Positions 9,044 to 17,571 of a DNA stretch of 64,000 nucleotides are shown one piece after another (position 1 is the stretch's first letter; the number at the start of each line of letters is the position of its first letter). The stretch spans positions 124,001-188,000 of the forward strand of contig NZ_CP061311.1 of assembly GCF_018688095.1 (NCBI RefSeq). Direction: 5' to 3'. The notes under the pieces are model-generated. The model did not search any database, was not told the origin of the DNA, and saw only the letters and a list, made by a program, of their open reading frames with translations. This DNA is from Polynucleobacter sp. AP-Titi-500A-B4. GTDB lineage: Bacteria > Pseudomonadota > Gammaproteobacteria > Burkholderiales > Burkholderiaceae. Made by a program: the position numbers and the translations under genes.

Positions 9044-10138
9044 ATGTCTTTGAAATGTGGCATCGTCGGCCTGCCTAACGTCGGCAAATCTACCCTCTTT
9101 AATGCGCTTACCAAGGCTGGAATCGCAGCGGAAAACTATCCTTTCTGCACGATCGAGCCTAATGTGGGTGTTGTCGAGGTTCCTGACCCCCGTCTTGCTG
9201 CTTTGGCCGAGATCGTGAAGCCTGAGCGCATACTGCCTGCTGCAGTCGAATTTGTCGATATTGCGGGATTGGTTGCGGGCGCCTCAAAAGGTGAGGGCCT
9301 CGGCAATCAATTCTTGGCCAATATTCGGGAAACTGACGCTATTACCCATGTGGTGCGTTGTTTTGAAGATCCGAATGTCATTCACGTCGCAGGCAAGATT
9401 GATCCTATCGCAGATATCGGCGTGATTGATACTGAGCTAGCGCTATCTGATTTAGCGACTGTTGAGAAAACGCTCAACCGTTCAAGTAAAGCCGCCAAAT
9501 CTGGTAATGATAAAGAAGCGGCTGCTTTAGTTGCAGTGCTCACTAAAGTGCAGGCACATTTGGATTCTGCGCTACCCGTGCGCAGCTTGAATTTAAGTGA
9601 TGATGAAAAACTTTTAATTAAGCCTTTGTGCTTAATTACCGCTAAGCCTGCAATGTATGTGGCTAACGTGAAAGAGGATGGGTTTGAAAACAATCCTCAC
9701 CTTGAAGCGGTTAGACAGCATGCCGCTAAAGAGAAGGCTCCTGTAGTGGCTGTATGCGCGGCTATTGAAGCGGAGATTGCGGATTTAGATGATGCCGATA
9801 AAACTGAGTTCTTGGCTGACTTAGGTATGGATGAGCCGGGTCTTGATCGCGTCATTCGTGCAGGCTATGCATTGTTAGGCCTGCATACCTATTTCACTGC
9901 AGGCGTGAAAGAAGTACGTGCTTGGACTATTCATCAAGGCGATACTGCTCCTCAAGCTGCCGGTGTAATTCATACGGACTTTGAGCGTGGCTTTATTCGT
10001 GCGCAAACCATCTCTTACGATGACTTCATTCAATTTAAGGGTGAGTCTGGCGCAAAAGAGGCCGGCAAGATGCGCGCCGAAGGTAAAGAGTATGTTGTTA
10101 AGGATGGAGATGTCTTGAACTTCTTGTTCAATGTTTAA
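9044..10138 (+). CDS. ychF: Obg-like ATPase YchF
   Basis: 364 aa, full length. The P-loop GLPNVGKST is at 9-17 and the DIAGLVAGASKGEGLGNQFL switch-II region is near 70-90. The NVKED segment stands where canonical GTPases have NKxD, the change that gives YchF ATP preference. A C-terminal TGS-like domain is present. It binds ribosomes and has been linked to oxidative-stress control and start-codon choice. No ribosome site is visible before the ATG. A TACAAT hexamer 7 bp upstream suggests a very short or leaderless message. A terminator follows. Confidence 0.96.
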   Translation: MSLKCGIVGLPNVGKSTLFNALTKAGIAAENYPFCTIEPNVGVVEVPDPRLAALAEIVKPERILPAAVEFVDIAGLVAGASKGEGLGNQFLANIRETDAITHVVRCFEDPNVIHVAGKIDPIADIGVIDTELALSDLATVEKTLNRSSKAAKSGNDKEAAALVAVLTKVQAHLDSALPVRSLNLSDDEKLLIKPLCLITAKPAMYVANVKEDGFENNPHLEAVRQHAAKEKAPVVAVCAAIEAEIADLDDADKTEFLADLGMDEPGLDRVIRAGYALLGLHTYFTAGVKEVRAWTIHQGDTAPQAAGVIHTDFERGFIRAQTISYDDFIQFKGESGAKEAGKMRAEGKEYVVKDGDVLNFLFNV

Positions 10139-10162
10139 TCTTGTGGCACTGCTTGGTCAAAA

Positions 10163-10190
10163 GAAAAAGCCCTGAACTCAGAGCTTTTTT
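10163..10190 (+). terminator. Rho-independent terminator after ychF
   Basis: The arms AAAAAGCCCTGA and TCAGAGCTTTTTT pair with one mismatch around a very short loop and end in a T-run. The A-run on the other side makes it usable for the convergent MarR-like gene as well. Confidence 0.7.
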
Positions 10191-10215
10191 ATTGGCTACT
10201 TCAGAGGCAAAAAGC

Positions 10216-10563
10216 TTAAGTTGATCTAGCCGCTTTCTCTAGACACTTGGAAATCTCTTCATAACGTTTGAGCGCTAGCTTGGTTGGTAACACTTCTTTT
10301 TTGCGACCATCTTCATTCGCTGCCATCTTAATATAGCCCATGGCGCTGAGATTTTTTAGGCGTCCGTGCAAGGTAGCTTGTGAGCCTAGCTCAGCCATGG
10401 AAATGAGATCTCCGACCAAGATGGACTGACTTGAGTGTGCGGCAGTGACAATTTTGTCCAACAAACTTTCTTCGATGGCATCCAGTTTTTTGCCAGGGTT
10501 CATGCGATCAAGAGCGTCGATCAAATTTAGGAAACGAAGATAGGAGGCTTTAATGTTTGTCAT
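10216..10563 (-). CDS. MarR-like winged-helix transcriptional regulator
   Basis: 115 aa. A helical N-terminus is followed by a winged helix-turn-helix (AELGSQATLHGRLKNLSAMG as recognition region, then a basic wing KMAANEDGRKKE). The layout is MarR-like, although it is shorter than the typical 140-150 aa and lacks a long C-terminal dimerisation helix. It is divergent from a membrane protein gene. The 104-bp gap contains a perfect 8-4-8 palindrome at 10625-10644 that would suit such a dimer, so autoregulation and control of the neighbour is a reasonable inference. Ligand unknown. Confidence 0.75.
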   Translation of the reverse strand: MTNIKASYLRFLNLIDALDRMNPGKKLDAIEESLLDKIVTAAHSSQSILVGDLISMAELGSQATLHGRLKNLSAMGYIKMAANEDGRKKEVLPTKLALKRYEEISKCLEKAARST

Positions 10564-10624
10564 GCCAAGAGTGTAGGCTTAATTGTGTGATTAGAAGAAT
10601 TATATTTACTAGACGGCAGTACAT

Positions 10625-10644
10625 TTTAGTATTCTTATACTAAA
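10625..10644. promoter_or_regulatory. Perfect inverted repeat, candidate MarR-type operator
   Basis: TTTAGTAT-TCTT-ATACTAAA: 8-bp arms match perfectly around a 4-bp spacer in the divergent gap between the MarR-like gene and the membrane protein gene. Length and AT-rich arms fit a winged-helix dimer site. No experimental support. Confidence 0.55.
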
Positions 10645-10667
10645 TACATTAATCCATATTAAAAGTA

Positions 10668-11237
10668 ATGCTTAAATTCTTCTCGCTTATGCGCACAGGC
10701 GTTACTGGATTTGCAATCAGTGCACTAGCGTACGCAGCACTTTTTTATATCAATTCTTGGCTCACTAGTGAGCTAATTTTTGGCTCGGGGGTGAATTGGA
10801 TTTATTTGCCTGCCGGCTTACGTCTTTTCTTAACTTTAATCTTTGGCTTACCTGGCGCCCTTGGCATTGTTTTTGCTTCCTTTTTAATCAGTTACTCCGG
10901 CGCTCTTTCTAATGATTTAGCGATTTGCATTGGCACTGGATTTATCTCAGGTTTCGCGCCTTATCTTGCTAGGATTTTAGTTTTCAGCAACATGAAGCTT
11001 GAGACGGATTTGAGTAATCTGAGTTTGCCAAAGCTATTGATTTGTATTTTGATTTACGCGCTATTGAGTGCGGGCTTGCACCAATTTTGGTATGCCACTG
11101 TTGAGCTAGATGACGCAGGCACGCTCAGTCACTTTTTGGTGATGTTTATTGGCGATGTATTGGGGTCATTGCTGCTCATTTCTCTTATCAAGAGCAGTCT
11201 AGACTGCTTCAGAAGATTTAGGAAAACAACTCACTGA
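10668..11237 (+). CDS. Multi-pass membrane protein of unknown function, MASE1-like
   Basis: 189 aa with about five to six hydrophobic helices. The segment WIYLPAGLRLFLTLIFGLPG recalls the W-P-x-A-G signature at the start of MASE1-type sensory membrane domains, but no output domain (GGDEF, kinase) follows; the protein ends in a short basic tail (FRRFRKTTH). It is divergent from a MarR-like regulator with a palindrome between them, so it may be the regulated target. The last 20 bp overlap the end of convergent trpC. I do not recognise a specific family. Confidence 0.7.
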   Translation: MLKFFSLMRTGVTGFAISALAYAALFYINSWLTSELIFGSGVNWIYLPAGLRLFLTLIFGLPGALGIVFASFLISYSGALSNDLAICIGTGFISGFAPYLARILVFSNMKLETDLSNLSLPKLLICILIYALLSAGLHQFWYATVELDDAGTLSHFLVMFIGDVLGSLLLISLIKSSLDCFRRFRKTTH

Positions 11238-12021
11238 GAGCGATACCAGGATCGGCGGAACGCATAAATGCTTCGCCAACCAAGAATGCATTTACCTGGT
11301 TATTGCGCATGAGTTGAACGTCTGCACGATTTAATATTCCGGATTCGGTTACTAAAGTCTTGTTGTTTGGAACAGAAGGCAGCAGGGATAAGGTAGTTTG
11401 TAGTGTGACCTCAAACGTTTTGAGATTGCGATTATTAATTCCCAAAAGTGGAGTTTTGAGTTCCAGTGCTTGATCAAGTTCAGCAGCGTTATGTACCTCT
11501 ACCAATACATCAAGCCCTAATTCATGGGCACAAGCTTCAAGCTCTTTCATCTGATTAAGCTCAAGACATGCCACGATGAGCAAAATGGCGTCTGCACCAA
11601 TTGCCCGCGCCTCATAGATTTGATAAGGATCAATGGTGAAGTCTTTGCGGAGAACGGGAATGCTGCAAGCAGCACGCGCTTCTTGCAGATAGGCATTGCA
11701 GCCTTGGAAGTAATCAACGTCAGTCAATACTGATAAGCAAGCAGCCCCATATTTTTCATAAGATTGGGCAATTTCTGCAGGCTTGAAATTTTCACGCAGA
11801 ATGCCCTTGCTTGGGCTTGCTTTTTTGATCTCGGTAATAACGCCCGCTTTGCCTGAAGCAATCTTCTGTTCAATCGAGCGAATAAATCCTCTAGGTTTTA
11901 ATGCCGCATCTTGATTATTAGCTTGAGCTCTCTCACGTTGATTCGCAAGAGAAAGCTGTTTTAGGTTATGCGCAATCTCAATCTTTTTGGTTGCAACAAT
12001 TTTTTCGAGAATATCGCTCAT
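11218..12021 (-). CDS. trpC: Indole-3-glycerol phosphate synthase
   Basis: 267 aa from the ATG at 12021; the upstream extension of the open frame would run into trpD and does not match the family. A TIM barrel with ITEIKKASPSKG (catalytic Lys), VLRKDF and LLGINNRNL motifs converts CdRP to indole-3-glycerol phosphate. Last gene of the rpe-trpE-trpG-trpD-trpC unit, 10 bp after trpD. The 3' end overlaps a convergent membrane-protein gene by 20 bp, leaving no intergenic terminator. Confidence 0.97.
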   Translation of the reverse strand: MSDILEKIVATKKIEIAHNLKQLSLANQRERAQANNQDAALKPRGFIRSIEQKIASGKAGVITEIKKASPSKGILRENFKPAEIAQSYEKYGAACLSVLTDVDYFQGCNAYLQEARAACSIPVLRKDFTIDPYQIYEARAIGADAILLIVACLELNQMKELEACAHELGLDVLVEVHNAAELDQALELKTPLLGINNRNLKTFEVTLQTTLSLLPSVPNNKTLVTESGILNRADVQLMRNNQVNAFLVGEAFMRSADPGIALSELFS

Positions 12022-12031
12022 GAGCAGTAAT

Positions 12032-13057
12032 TTATTTGGATTGGGTTGCTGCAACAAAAGCATCTAATTTTTGACGGGCTGCCCCAGATGCAATCGCTGC
12101 TTTGGCTTTAGCGATGCCGCCAGCAATATCAGGTGCTACGCCAGCTACATACAGGGTGGCACCTGCGTTGAGACAAACGATATCGCTTGCTGCGCCTGGT
12201 TTATTGTCAATTACGCTAAGAACGATGTTCTTGGATTCTTCTGCGTTAGCAACCTTAAAGGTATTAGTTGGCGCTGTATTTAAACCAAAGTCTTTTGGAT
12301 GGATTTCATATTCGCGCACGGAGCCATTTTTGAGTTCACCAACCAGGGTAGGGCCTTCAAGAGAAATTTCATCAAGGCCATCCCGTCCATAGACCACCAA
12401 AGCATGTTCCATGCCTAGAGCTTCAAGTACGCGAGCCTGAATGCCAACAAGATCTGCATGAAATACGCCCATCAAGATCCGTTTTGCATCGGCTGGGTTA
12501 GTTAAGGGGCCCAAGATATTAAAAATAGTGCGCACACCTAGTTGCTTGCGAATGGGGACTACGTTTTTCATTGCGGGGTGGTGATTCGGTGCAAACATGA
12601 ATCCAGCACCTACTGTGGAAATGCACTGAGCAACTTGGTCTGCGGACAGGGCAAGATTAACGCCTAGCGCCTCTAATACATCAGCACTACCAGATTTACT
12701 GCTGACACTACGATTACCATGCTTGGCAATTTTTGCGCCAGCCGCTGCAGCTACAAACATAGCTGCAGTAGAGATATTGAAGGTATGTGCTCCATCTCCG
12801 CCAGTTCCAACGACATCCACTAAATGGGCGCGATCCTCAACATGAACAGCGGTAGCAAATTCACGCATCACTTGTGCTGCTGCTGCAATTTCACCAACGG
12901 TTTCTTTTTTGGTCCGCAGGGCGACTAATAGACCAGCCACTAGCTCTGGCGACATCTCGCCACTCATGATGAGACGCATCATCGCCGTCATTTCATCATG
13001 AAAGAGCTCGCGATGTTCGATGCAGCGTTGAAGGGCTTCTTGTGGAGTAATGGACAT
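12032..13057 (-). CDS. trpD: Anthranilate phosphoribosyltransferase
   Basis: 341 aa. The PRPP-binding GTGGDG loop is at 84-89, followed by NIST and KHGNRSVSSKSGSADVLEALG, all family signatures. It joins anthranilate to PRPP in step two of tryptophan synthesis. It sits between trpG and trpC in the same direction with 18 bp before it. TrpD is a separate protein here, not fused to TrpG. Confidence 0.97.
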   Translation of the reverse strand: MSITPQEALQRCIEHRELFHDEMTAMMRLIMSGEMSPELVAGLLVALRTKKETVGEIAAAAQVMREFATAVHVEDRAHLVDVVGTGGDGAHTFNISTAAMFVAAAAGAKIAKHGNRSVSSKSGSADVLEALGVNLALSADQVAQCISTVGAGFMFAPNHHPAMKNVVPIRKQLGVRTIFNILGPLTNPADAKRILMGVFHADLVGIQARVLEALGMEHALVVYGRDGLDEISLEGPTLVGELKNGSVREYEIHPKDFGLNTAPTNTFKVANAEESKNIVLSVIDNKPGAASDIVCLNAGATLYVAGVAPDIAGGIAKAKAAIASGAARQKLDAFVAATQSK

Positions 13058-13075
13058 GAGGTTTTATTTTCTAAC

Positions 13076-13642
13076 TTACTGGTTTTGTAGAAAATTCTTG
13101 AGCAGGGCGTGACCATGCTCAGACAGAATCGACTCTGGATGAAACTGAACGCCTTCAACCGCTAAGGTTTTGTGACGCACGCCCATGATTTCTCCATCAG
13201 ATGATGTCGCAGTAACTTCTAAGCATGCTGGCAATGAATGCTTTTCAATTGCTAAAGAGTGATAGCGAGTTACTTTAAATGGATCTGGTAAGTTTTTAAA
13301 TACACCAACGCCAGTATGATGGATGCTATCAGTCTTACCATGCATCACTTTCTGCGCGCGAATGACGTTACCGCCGAAAGCCTCGCCAATTGCTTGATGG
13401 CCTAAGCACACGCCCAGAATTGGAATTCTTCCGGCGTATTGTTTGATCGTCTCGACAGAAATACCAGCCTCAGCTGGACTGCATGGTCCAGGTGAAATAC
13501 AAATACGTGCAGGATTGAGTTTTGCAATATCACCCACGGCAATTTCATCATTACGAAACACTTTGACTTCTTCGCCTAACTCGGCAAAGTACTGCACAAG
13601 GTTGTAGGTAAATGAATCGTAGTTATCAATCATTAGGAGCAT
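13076..13642 (-). CDS. trpG: Anthranilate synthase component II (glutamine amidotransferase)
   Basis: 188 aa, class I glutamine amidotransferase. The nucleophile Cys79 lies in GVCLGHQAIGEAFGG, the catalytic His-Glu pair in VQFHPESIL, and the oxyanion region in SPGPCSPAEAG. It supplies ammonia to TrpE. The start at 13642 is firmly set by an AAGGAGG ribosome site 5 nt upstream, inside the end of trpE (17-bp overlap), so translation is coupled. It could also serve folate synthesis (PabA role), as single-copy TrpG proteins often do; that is inference. Confidence 0.96.
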   Translation of the reverse strand: MLLMIDNYDSFTYNLVQYFAELGEEVKVFRNDEIAVGDIAKLNPARICISPGPCSPAEAGISVETIKQYAGRIPILGVCLGHQAIGEAFGGNVIRAQKVMHGKTDSIHHTGVGVFKNLPDPFKVTRYHSLAIEKHSLPACLEVTATSSDGEIMGVRHKTLAVEGVQFHPESILSEHGHALLKNFLQNQ

Positions 13643-15131
13643 CGAGTCCTCCTTGAACTAAATCAGCTGCTGTTAGCACTGCGCGTGCCTTTGCTTCTGT
13701 TTCTTTCCATTCAGCTGTTGGGTCTGAGTCGGCCACGACACCAGCGCCAGCTTGGGAATGCAACATGCCGTCACGAATGACGCCCGTACGAATCGCAATG
13801 GCGACATCCATATCGCCGGAGAAGGAGAGGTAGCCTACCGCTCCACCATAAATTCCACGCTTCACGATTTCCATCTCATCAATGATTTCCATCGCCCGAA
13901 TTTTAGGGGCGCCGGATAGGGTGCCCGCTGGGAATGTAGCGCGAAGCACATCCATATTGCTCATCTTATCTAAAAGATCCCCTTCAACGGAGCTCACAAT
14001 ATGTTGCACATGAGAGTATTTCTCAATCGACATAGAGTCAGTCACTTTGACTGAGCCAGTTTTGGCGATACGACCAACGTCATTGCGAGCTAGGTCAATC
14101 AACATGACATGCTCAGCAATTTCTTTCGGATCCGCCAAGAGTTCTTTCGCAAGACGCTCATCTTCTTCTGGATTGGCTCCGCGCGGGCGTGTGCCAGCAA
14201 GCGGACGAATCGTGACAATTTTTTCTGCAGCACGTTTTTCTTGGCGCACTAAGATTTCAGGTGAAGAACCAACAATCTGCATATCCCCAAAGTCATAAAA
14301 ATACATGTATGGCGATGGGTTTAGAGAACGTAAGGCCCTGTAGAGTGCGAGTGGTGAATCAGTAAAAGGTTTGCTGATGCGTTGACCAATCACCACCTGC
14401 ATGCAATCGCCAGCCAAAATATATTCTTTGGTTCTGCGAACGGCATCTTCAAAATCTGCGGCTTTAAATTTACGAACGAGTTCAGTTTTGGTGCTTGCCA
14501 AGGAAGGCGGCATGCTCACTTGCTTGCTAAGACAGGCAAGCAATTCTTTTAAGCGAGCTTGCGCCTTCTCAAAACCATCGACGATGCCCGGGTCAGCATA
14601 AACGATGAGATAAATTTTTCCTGCGACGTTGTCAACGACTGCCAATTCCTCAGTGAGCATGAGTTGAATGTCGGGCACACCAAGCTCATCTGGTAAATCA
14701 TGTTTTGCAAGACGAGATTCAATATAGCGAACTGTGTCGTAACCAAAGTAGCCCGCTAAGCCCCCACAAAAACGTGGAAGACCTGCTTCTACTGCAACCC
14801 GAAAGCGCTTGAAATAAGCATCCACAAAATCAAGCGGATTATCTGTGTTGGTCTCAACCACTTTGCCATCTGTCACCACTTCGTTAAGGGGTTGAGATGG
14901 GCTGCCTACTGTGCGAATAATAGTGTTGGCAGGTAGGCCGATAAAGGAGAAGCGACCAAAGCGCTCGCCACCTAAAACCGATTCCAAAAGGTAGGTATTT
15001 TTCTTGCCAAATGCTTGGCTGAATTTGACGTAGAGCGAGAGCGGTGTCTCTAAATCAGCCAAGACCTCTTTCACTAGAGGAATACGATTGAAACCCTGCT
15101 TTGCTAGGGCATTAAATTCTTCGCGCAACAT
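13626..15131 (-). CDS. trpE: Anthranilate synthase component I
   Basis: 501 aa, the usual length. An N-terminal regulatory part with the LLES tryptophan-binding element (YLLESVLGGERFGRFSFIG) precedes the chorismate-binding domain with GDCMQVVIGQR, DPKEIAEHVMLIDLARND and the FPAGTLSGAPK signature. It makes anthranilate from chorismate with ammonia from TrpG. The start shares a base with the rpe stop. No leader peptide or attenuator is possible in front of it; any control must act upstream of rpe or by feedback on the enzyme. Confidence 0.97.
   Translation of the reverse strand: MLREEFNALAKQGFNRIPLVKEVLADLETPLSLYVKFSQAFGKKNTYLLESVLGGERFGRFSFIGLPANTIIRTVGSPSQPLNEVVTDGKVVETNTDNPLDFVDAYFKRFRVAVEAGLPRFCGGLAGYFGYDTVRYIESRLAKHDLPDELGVPDIQLMLTEELAVVDNVAGKIYLIVYADPGIVDGFEKAQARLKELLACLSKQVSMPPSLASTKTELVRKFKAADFEDAVRRTKEYILAGDCMQVVIGQRISKPFTDSPLALYRALRSLNPSPYMYFYDFGDMQIVGSSPEILVRQEKRAAEKIVTIRPLAGTRPRGANPEEDERLAKELLADPKEIAEHVMLIDLARNDVGRIAKTGSVKVTDSMSIEKYSHVQHIVSSVEGDLLDKMSNMDVLRATFPAGTLSGAPKIRAMEIIDEMEIVKRGIYGGAVGYLSFSGDMDVAIAIRTGVIRDGMLHSQAGAGVVADSDPTAEWKETEAKARAVLTAADLVQGGLDAPND
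13648..13654 (-). promoter_or_regulatory. Strong ribosome binding site of trpG
   Basis: Minus-strand AAGGAGG ends 5 nt before the trpG ATG. It lies within trpE codons and fixes the trpG start at 13642 rather than at the ATG three codons later. Confidence 0.8.
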
Positions 15132-15856
15132 TAGGCTTTTCCTTGCTTTCCTAACTCTGTGCGCATTGCATCAATGACTTGCTTGTAATCGTCTTTTCCA
15201 AAAATGGCTGAGCCAGCAACAAAAGTATCCGCCCCTGCTTGAGCAACTTGCGCAATATTGTCGATCTTAATCCCACCATCCACTTCAAGACGAATATGGC
15301 GACCAGTCTCTGATGCATAGCGATCAAGGCGTGCACGCACTTGAGTAATTTTTTGCAGAGTACTTGGGATAAATGATTGACCACCAAAGCCTGGATTGAC
15401 TGACATGAGTAATACGAGATCCAATAACTCTAAAGTGTGATCTAAATGATCAAGTGGTGTTGCAGGATTGAATACGAGCCCTGCTTGGCATCCTTGATCA
15501 CGAATCAAATTCAATGTGCGATTCACATGAGGACTTGCCTCGGGATGAAAGCTAATCAGATTTGCGCCGGCTTTTGCAAAATCAGGAACAATGCGATCAA
15601 CTGGCTCAATCATTAAGTGAACGTCGATGACGGCAGGCTTGCCATTTTTGACTGCATGAGGGCGAATAGCCTCACATACCAGAGGGCCAATAGTGAGGTT
15701 GGGAACGTAATGGTTATCCATCACATCAAAGTGAATCCAGTCAGCGCCAGCTACTAAAACATCTTGTACTTCCTTGCCAAGACAGGCAAAGTCAGCCGAC
15801 AAAATGGAGGGGGCAATCAGAAATTGACGATTAGATGGGGTTTTTTGGCTTTCCAT
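15131..15856 (-). CDS. rpe: Ribulose-phosphate 3-epimerase
   Basis: 241 aa. TIM barrel with APSILSADF at the N-terminus, the metal-binding HFDVMDNHYVPN, DVHLM, MSVNPGFGGQSF and EVDGGI motifs. It interconverts ribulose-5-phosphate and xylulose-5-phosphate. It heads the trp operon and overlaps the trpE start by one base. The gph gene often found between rpe and trpE in related genomes is absent here. It is divergent from apaG. Confidence 0.97.
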   Translation of the reverse strand: MESQKTPSNRQFLIAPSILSADFACLGKEVQDVLVAGADWIHFDVMDNHYVPNLTIGPLVCEAIRPHAVKNGKPAVIDVHLMIEPVDRIVPDFAKAGANLISFHPEASPHVNRTLNLIRDQGCQAGLVFNPATPLDHLDHTLELLDLVLLMSVNPGFGGQSFIPSTLQKITQVRARLDRYASETGRHIRLEVDGGIKIDNIAQVAQAGADTFVAGSAIFGKDDYKQVIDAMRTELGKQGKA

Positions 15857-15905
15857 CCCTAGATTCTAGCTTGCAGTTGGCCTTGGGATGGAGCAGAATT
15901 CGAGC

Positions 15906-16280
15906 ATGAACCCCCATGAAATCAGCATTACGGTCAAGACCCAGTACCTTCCAGACCAATCTGACCCAGATAATCGCCAATTTGCCTTTGCCTATACGGT
16001 CACGATCCGCAACACCGGGTCGGCCAGTATTCAGCTGATAGCCCGTCATTGGTTCATTACGGACGGGGATAACGATGTTCAGGAGGTCCGAGGCCTAGGG
16101 GTGGTTGGTCAGCAGCCATTGTTGCGTTCTGGTGAGCATTTTGAGTACACCAGTTGGGCTACCCTGCCAACGCCTGCGGGGACAATGCGAGGAGAGTATT
16201 TTTGCGTGACCGAGGATGCTCAGTTTTTTCAGGCGCCTATTCCAGAGTTTGCCTTAGTGATGCCGCGCACACTCCACTAA
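15906..16280 (+). CDS. apaG: ApaG domain protein
   Basis: 124 aa from the ATG at 15906, which matches the length of E. coli ApaG; an in-frame ATG at 15888 would add six residues. It is a single immunoglobulin-like ApaG domain with FAYTVTIRNTGSASIQLIARHW, the GVVGQQP glycine-rich loop, and GTMRGEYF. ApaG is a small cytoplasmic protein of uncertain biochemical role, genetically tied to cobalt and magnesium handling in enterics. It is divergent from rpe. Confidence 0.93.
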   Translation: MNPHEISITVKTQYLPDQSDPDNRQFAFAYTVTIRNTGSASIQLIARHWFITDGDNDVQEVRGLGVVGQQPLLRSGEHFEYTSWATLPTPAGTMRGEYFCVTEDAQFFQAPIPEFALVMPRTLH

Positions 16281-16303
16281 AAAAAGTGTATTCGCTGGGG
16301 GCC

Positions 16304-16417
16304 TTACTTCTTCCCCTTGCCGGTCCAGAGCACGATGAACAATAAAAGTCCTAAGGCAAGAGCGCCTTCAATGACAAACAGTAGCATTGGGTATTCATCG
16401 AGTAAATTGGCAATCAT
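16304..16417 (-). CDS. Putative 37-aa single-helix membrane miniprotein
   Basis: Minus-strand ATG at 16417 to TAA at 16304. It encodes a short acidic N-terminus (MIANLLDEYP), one hydrophobic helix of about 21 residues (LLFVIEGALALGLLLFIVLW) and a basic tail (TGKGKK). That follows the positive-inside rule, with the C-terminus predicted cytoplasmic. It fills the otherwise empty gap between apaG and mltA, and its start codon overlaps the mltA start codon on the other strand (CATGAT). No good ribosome site is seen. Membrane-protein logic and exact gap filling support it; conservation needs testing. Confidence 0.5.
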   Translation of the reverse strand: MIANLLDEYPMLLFVIEGALALGLLLFIVLWTGKGKK

Positions 16418-17546
16418 GATTTCTAAAATTAAATTGTTCCAGACAAGTGTATTCGCTATTGTGATTGCTAGTGTAGTCGTGGCTTGTTCAACACCTCCTA
16501 CTCGCGGAACGGGGTATCGAACCAGTGGATCTGGTGCTGCACCAACTTCTTATAGCTCATCTATTGCGAGTTTTAGCGCTGTTTCTTGGCAGACCTTGCC
16601 AGGCTGGCAGGATGATGATGTTTCTCAAGCATGGCCTGCTTGGCTCAAGAGTTGTGATGCCTTACGTAGGCGCAGCGGCGAAGTGAATTGGCGTCAAGTG
16701 TGTGAGCAAGCTACGAGGGTATCTAATCGTGATAGTCAGGCGATTCGTCGCTACTTCGAAAATAATTTCCAGGCTTATGAAATTCGGAATAGCTCCGGAA
16801 GTGAAACGGGTTTAATCACGGGCTACTACGAGCCGGTAATGAACGGGGCTCTTACTCGAACCAGTGTTTATAACGTCCCGCTTTACTCTTATCCCAGCGC
16901 ATGGAGAAAATCTAAACCCAATCCAGGTCCAACACGCGCAGAGTTAATCGGTTCGGGAATGCTGAAGGGGTCTGAGATTGCCTGGGTACAAGATCCGGTT
17001 GCAGCTGCATTTATGCAAATACAAGGCTCTGGAAAAATTCGACTTGAAGATGGCCGAGTTTTGCGTCTAGGTTATGCCGGCACTAATGACCAACCCTTTA
17101 AATCTTTTGCGCAATGGTTGCTTGATCGCAAAGAAATTACACGCAGTGAGGCGACGATGCAAGGTATCTCGCAATGGGCTAAGCGTAATCCTGATCGCGT
17201 CAACGAAATGCTCAATGCCAATCCTCGCTTCGTTTTTTTCAAAGAACTGCCGGGTAATGTAGAGGCAGATCTGGGGCCCAATGGCGCCTTGGGAGTGCCC
17301 TTAACAAGTGAGCGGAGTATTGCGATTGATCTTCAGGCTATGCCTTTGGGTGCCCCTGTATTCTTGGCTACTACCAAGCCTTTAAGTAGTCAGCCCCTGC
17401 AAAAGCTAGTGATGGCGCAAGATACTGGCAAGGCAATTGTGGGTGGCGTCAGAGCTGATTACTATTGGGGGTCTGGTGATGCCGCTGGAGAAATGGCTGG
17501 GCGCATGAAGCAAAATGGCAAGATGTGGGTATTGTTGCCGCGTTAA
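16416..17546 (+). CDS. mltA: Membrane-bound lytic murein transglycosylase A
   Basis: 376 aa from the ATG at 16416; the open frame runs further upstream but only this start gives a proper lipoprotein signal (MISKIK, hydrophobic core, lipobox VVAC with Cys24). The MltA domain contains GLITGYYEPVMNG and IQGSGKIRLEDG, and the C-terminal 3D domain carries AQDTGKAIVGGVRADYYWGSGDAAG with catalytic and structural Asp residues. It cleaves peptidoglycan glycan strands to 1,6-anhydro ends at the outer membrane. Confidence 0.95.
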   Translation: MISKIKLFQTSVFAIVIASVVVACSTPPTRGTGYRTSGSGAAPTSYSSSIASFSAVSWQTLPGWQDDDVSQAWPAWLKSCDALRRRSGEVNWRQVCEQATRVSNRDSQAIRRYFENNFQAYEIRNSSGSETGLITGYYEPVMNGALTRTSVYNVPLYSYPSAWRKSKPNPGPTRAELIGSGMLKGSEIAWVQDPVAAAFMQIQGSGKIRLEDGRVLRLGYAGTNDQPFKSFAQWLLDRKEITRSEATMQGISQWAKRNPDRVNEMLNANPRFVFFKELPGNVEADLGPNGALGVPLTSERSIAIDLQAMPLGAPVFLATTKPLSSQPLQKLVMAQDTGKAIVGGVRADYYWGSGDAAGEMAGRMKQNGKMWVLLPR

Positions 17547-17571
17547 TTAATGACATCTTAGAAAGAAAGCT

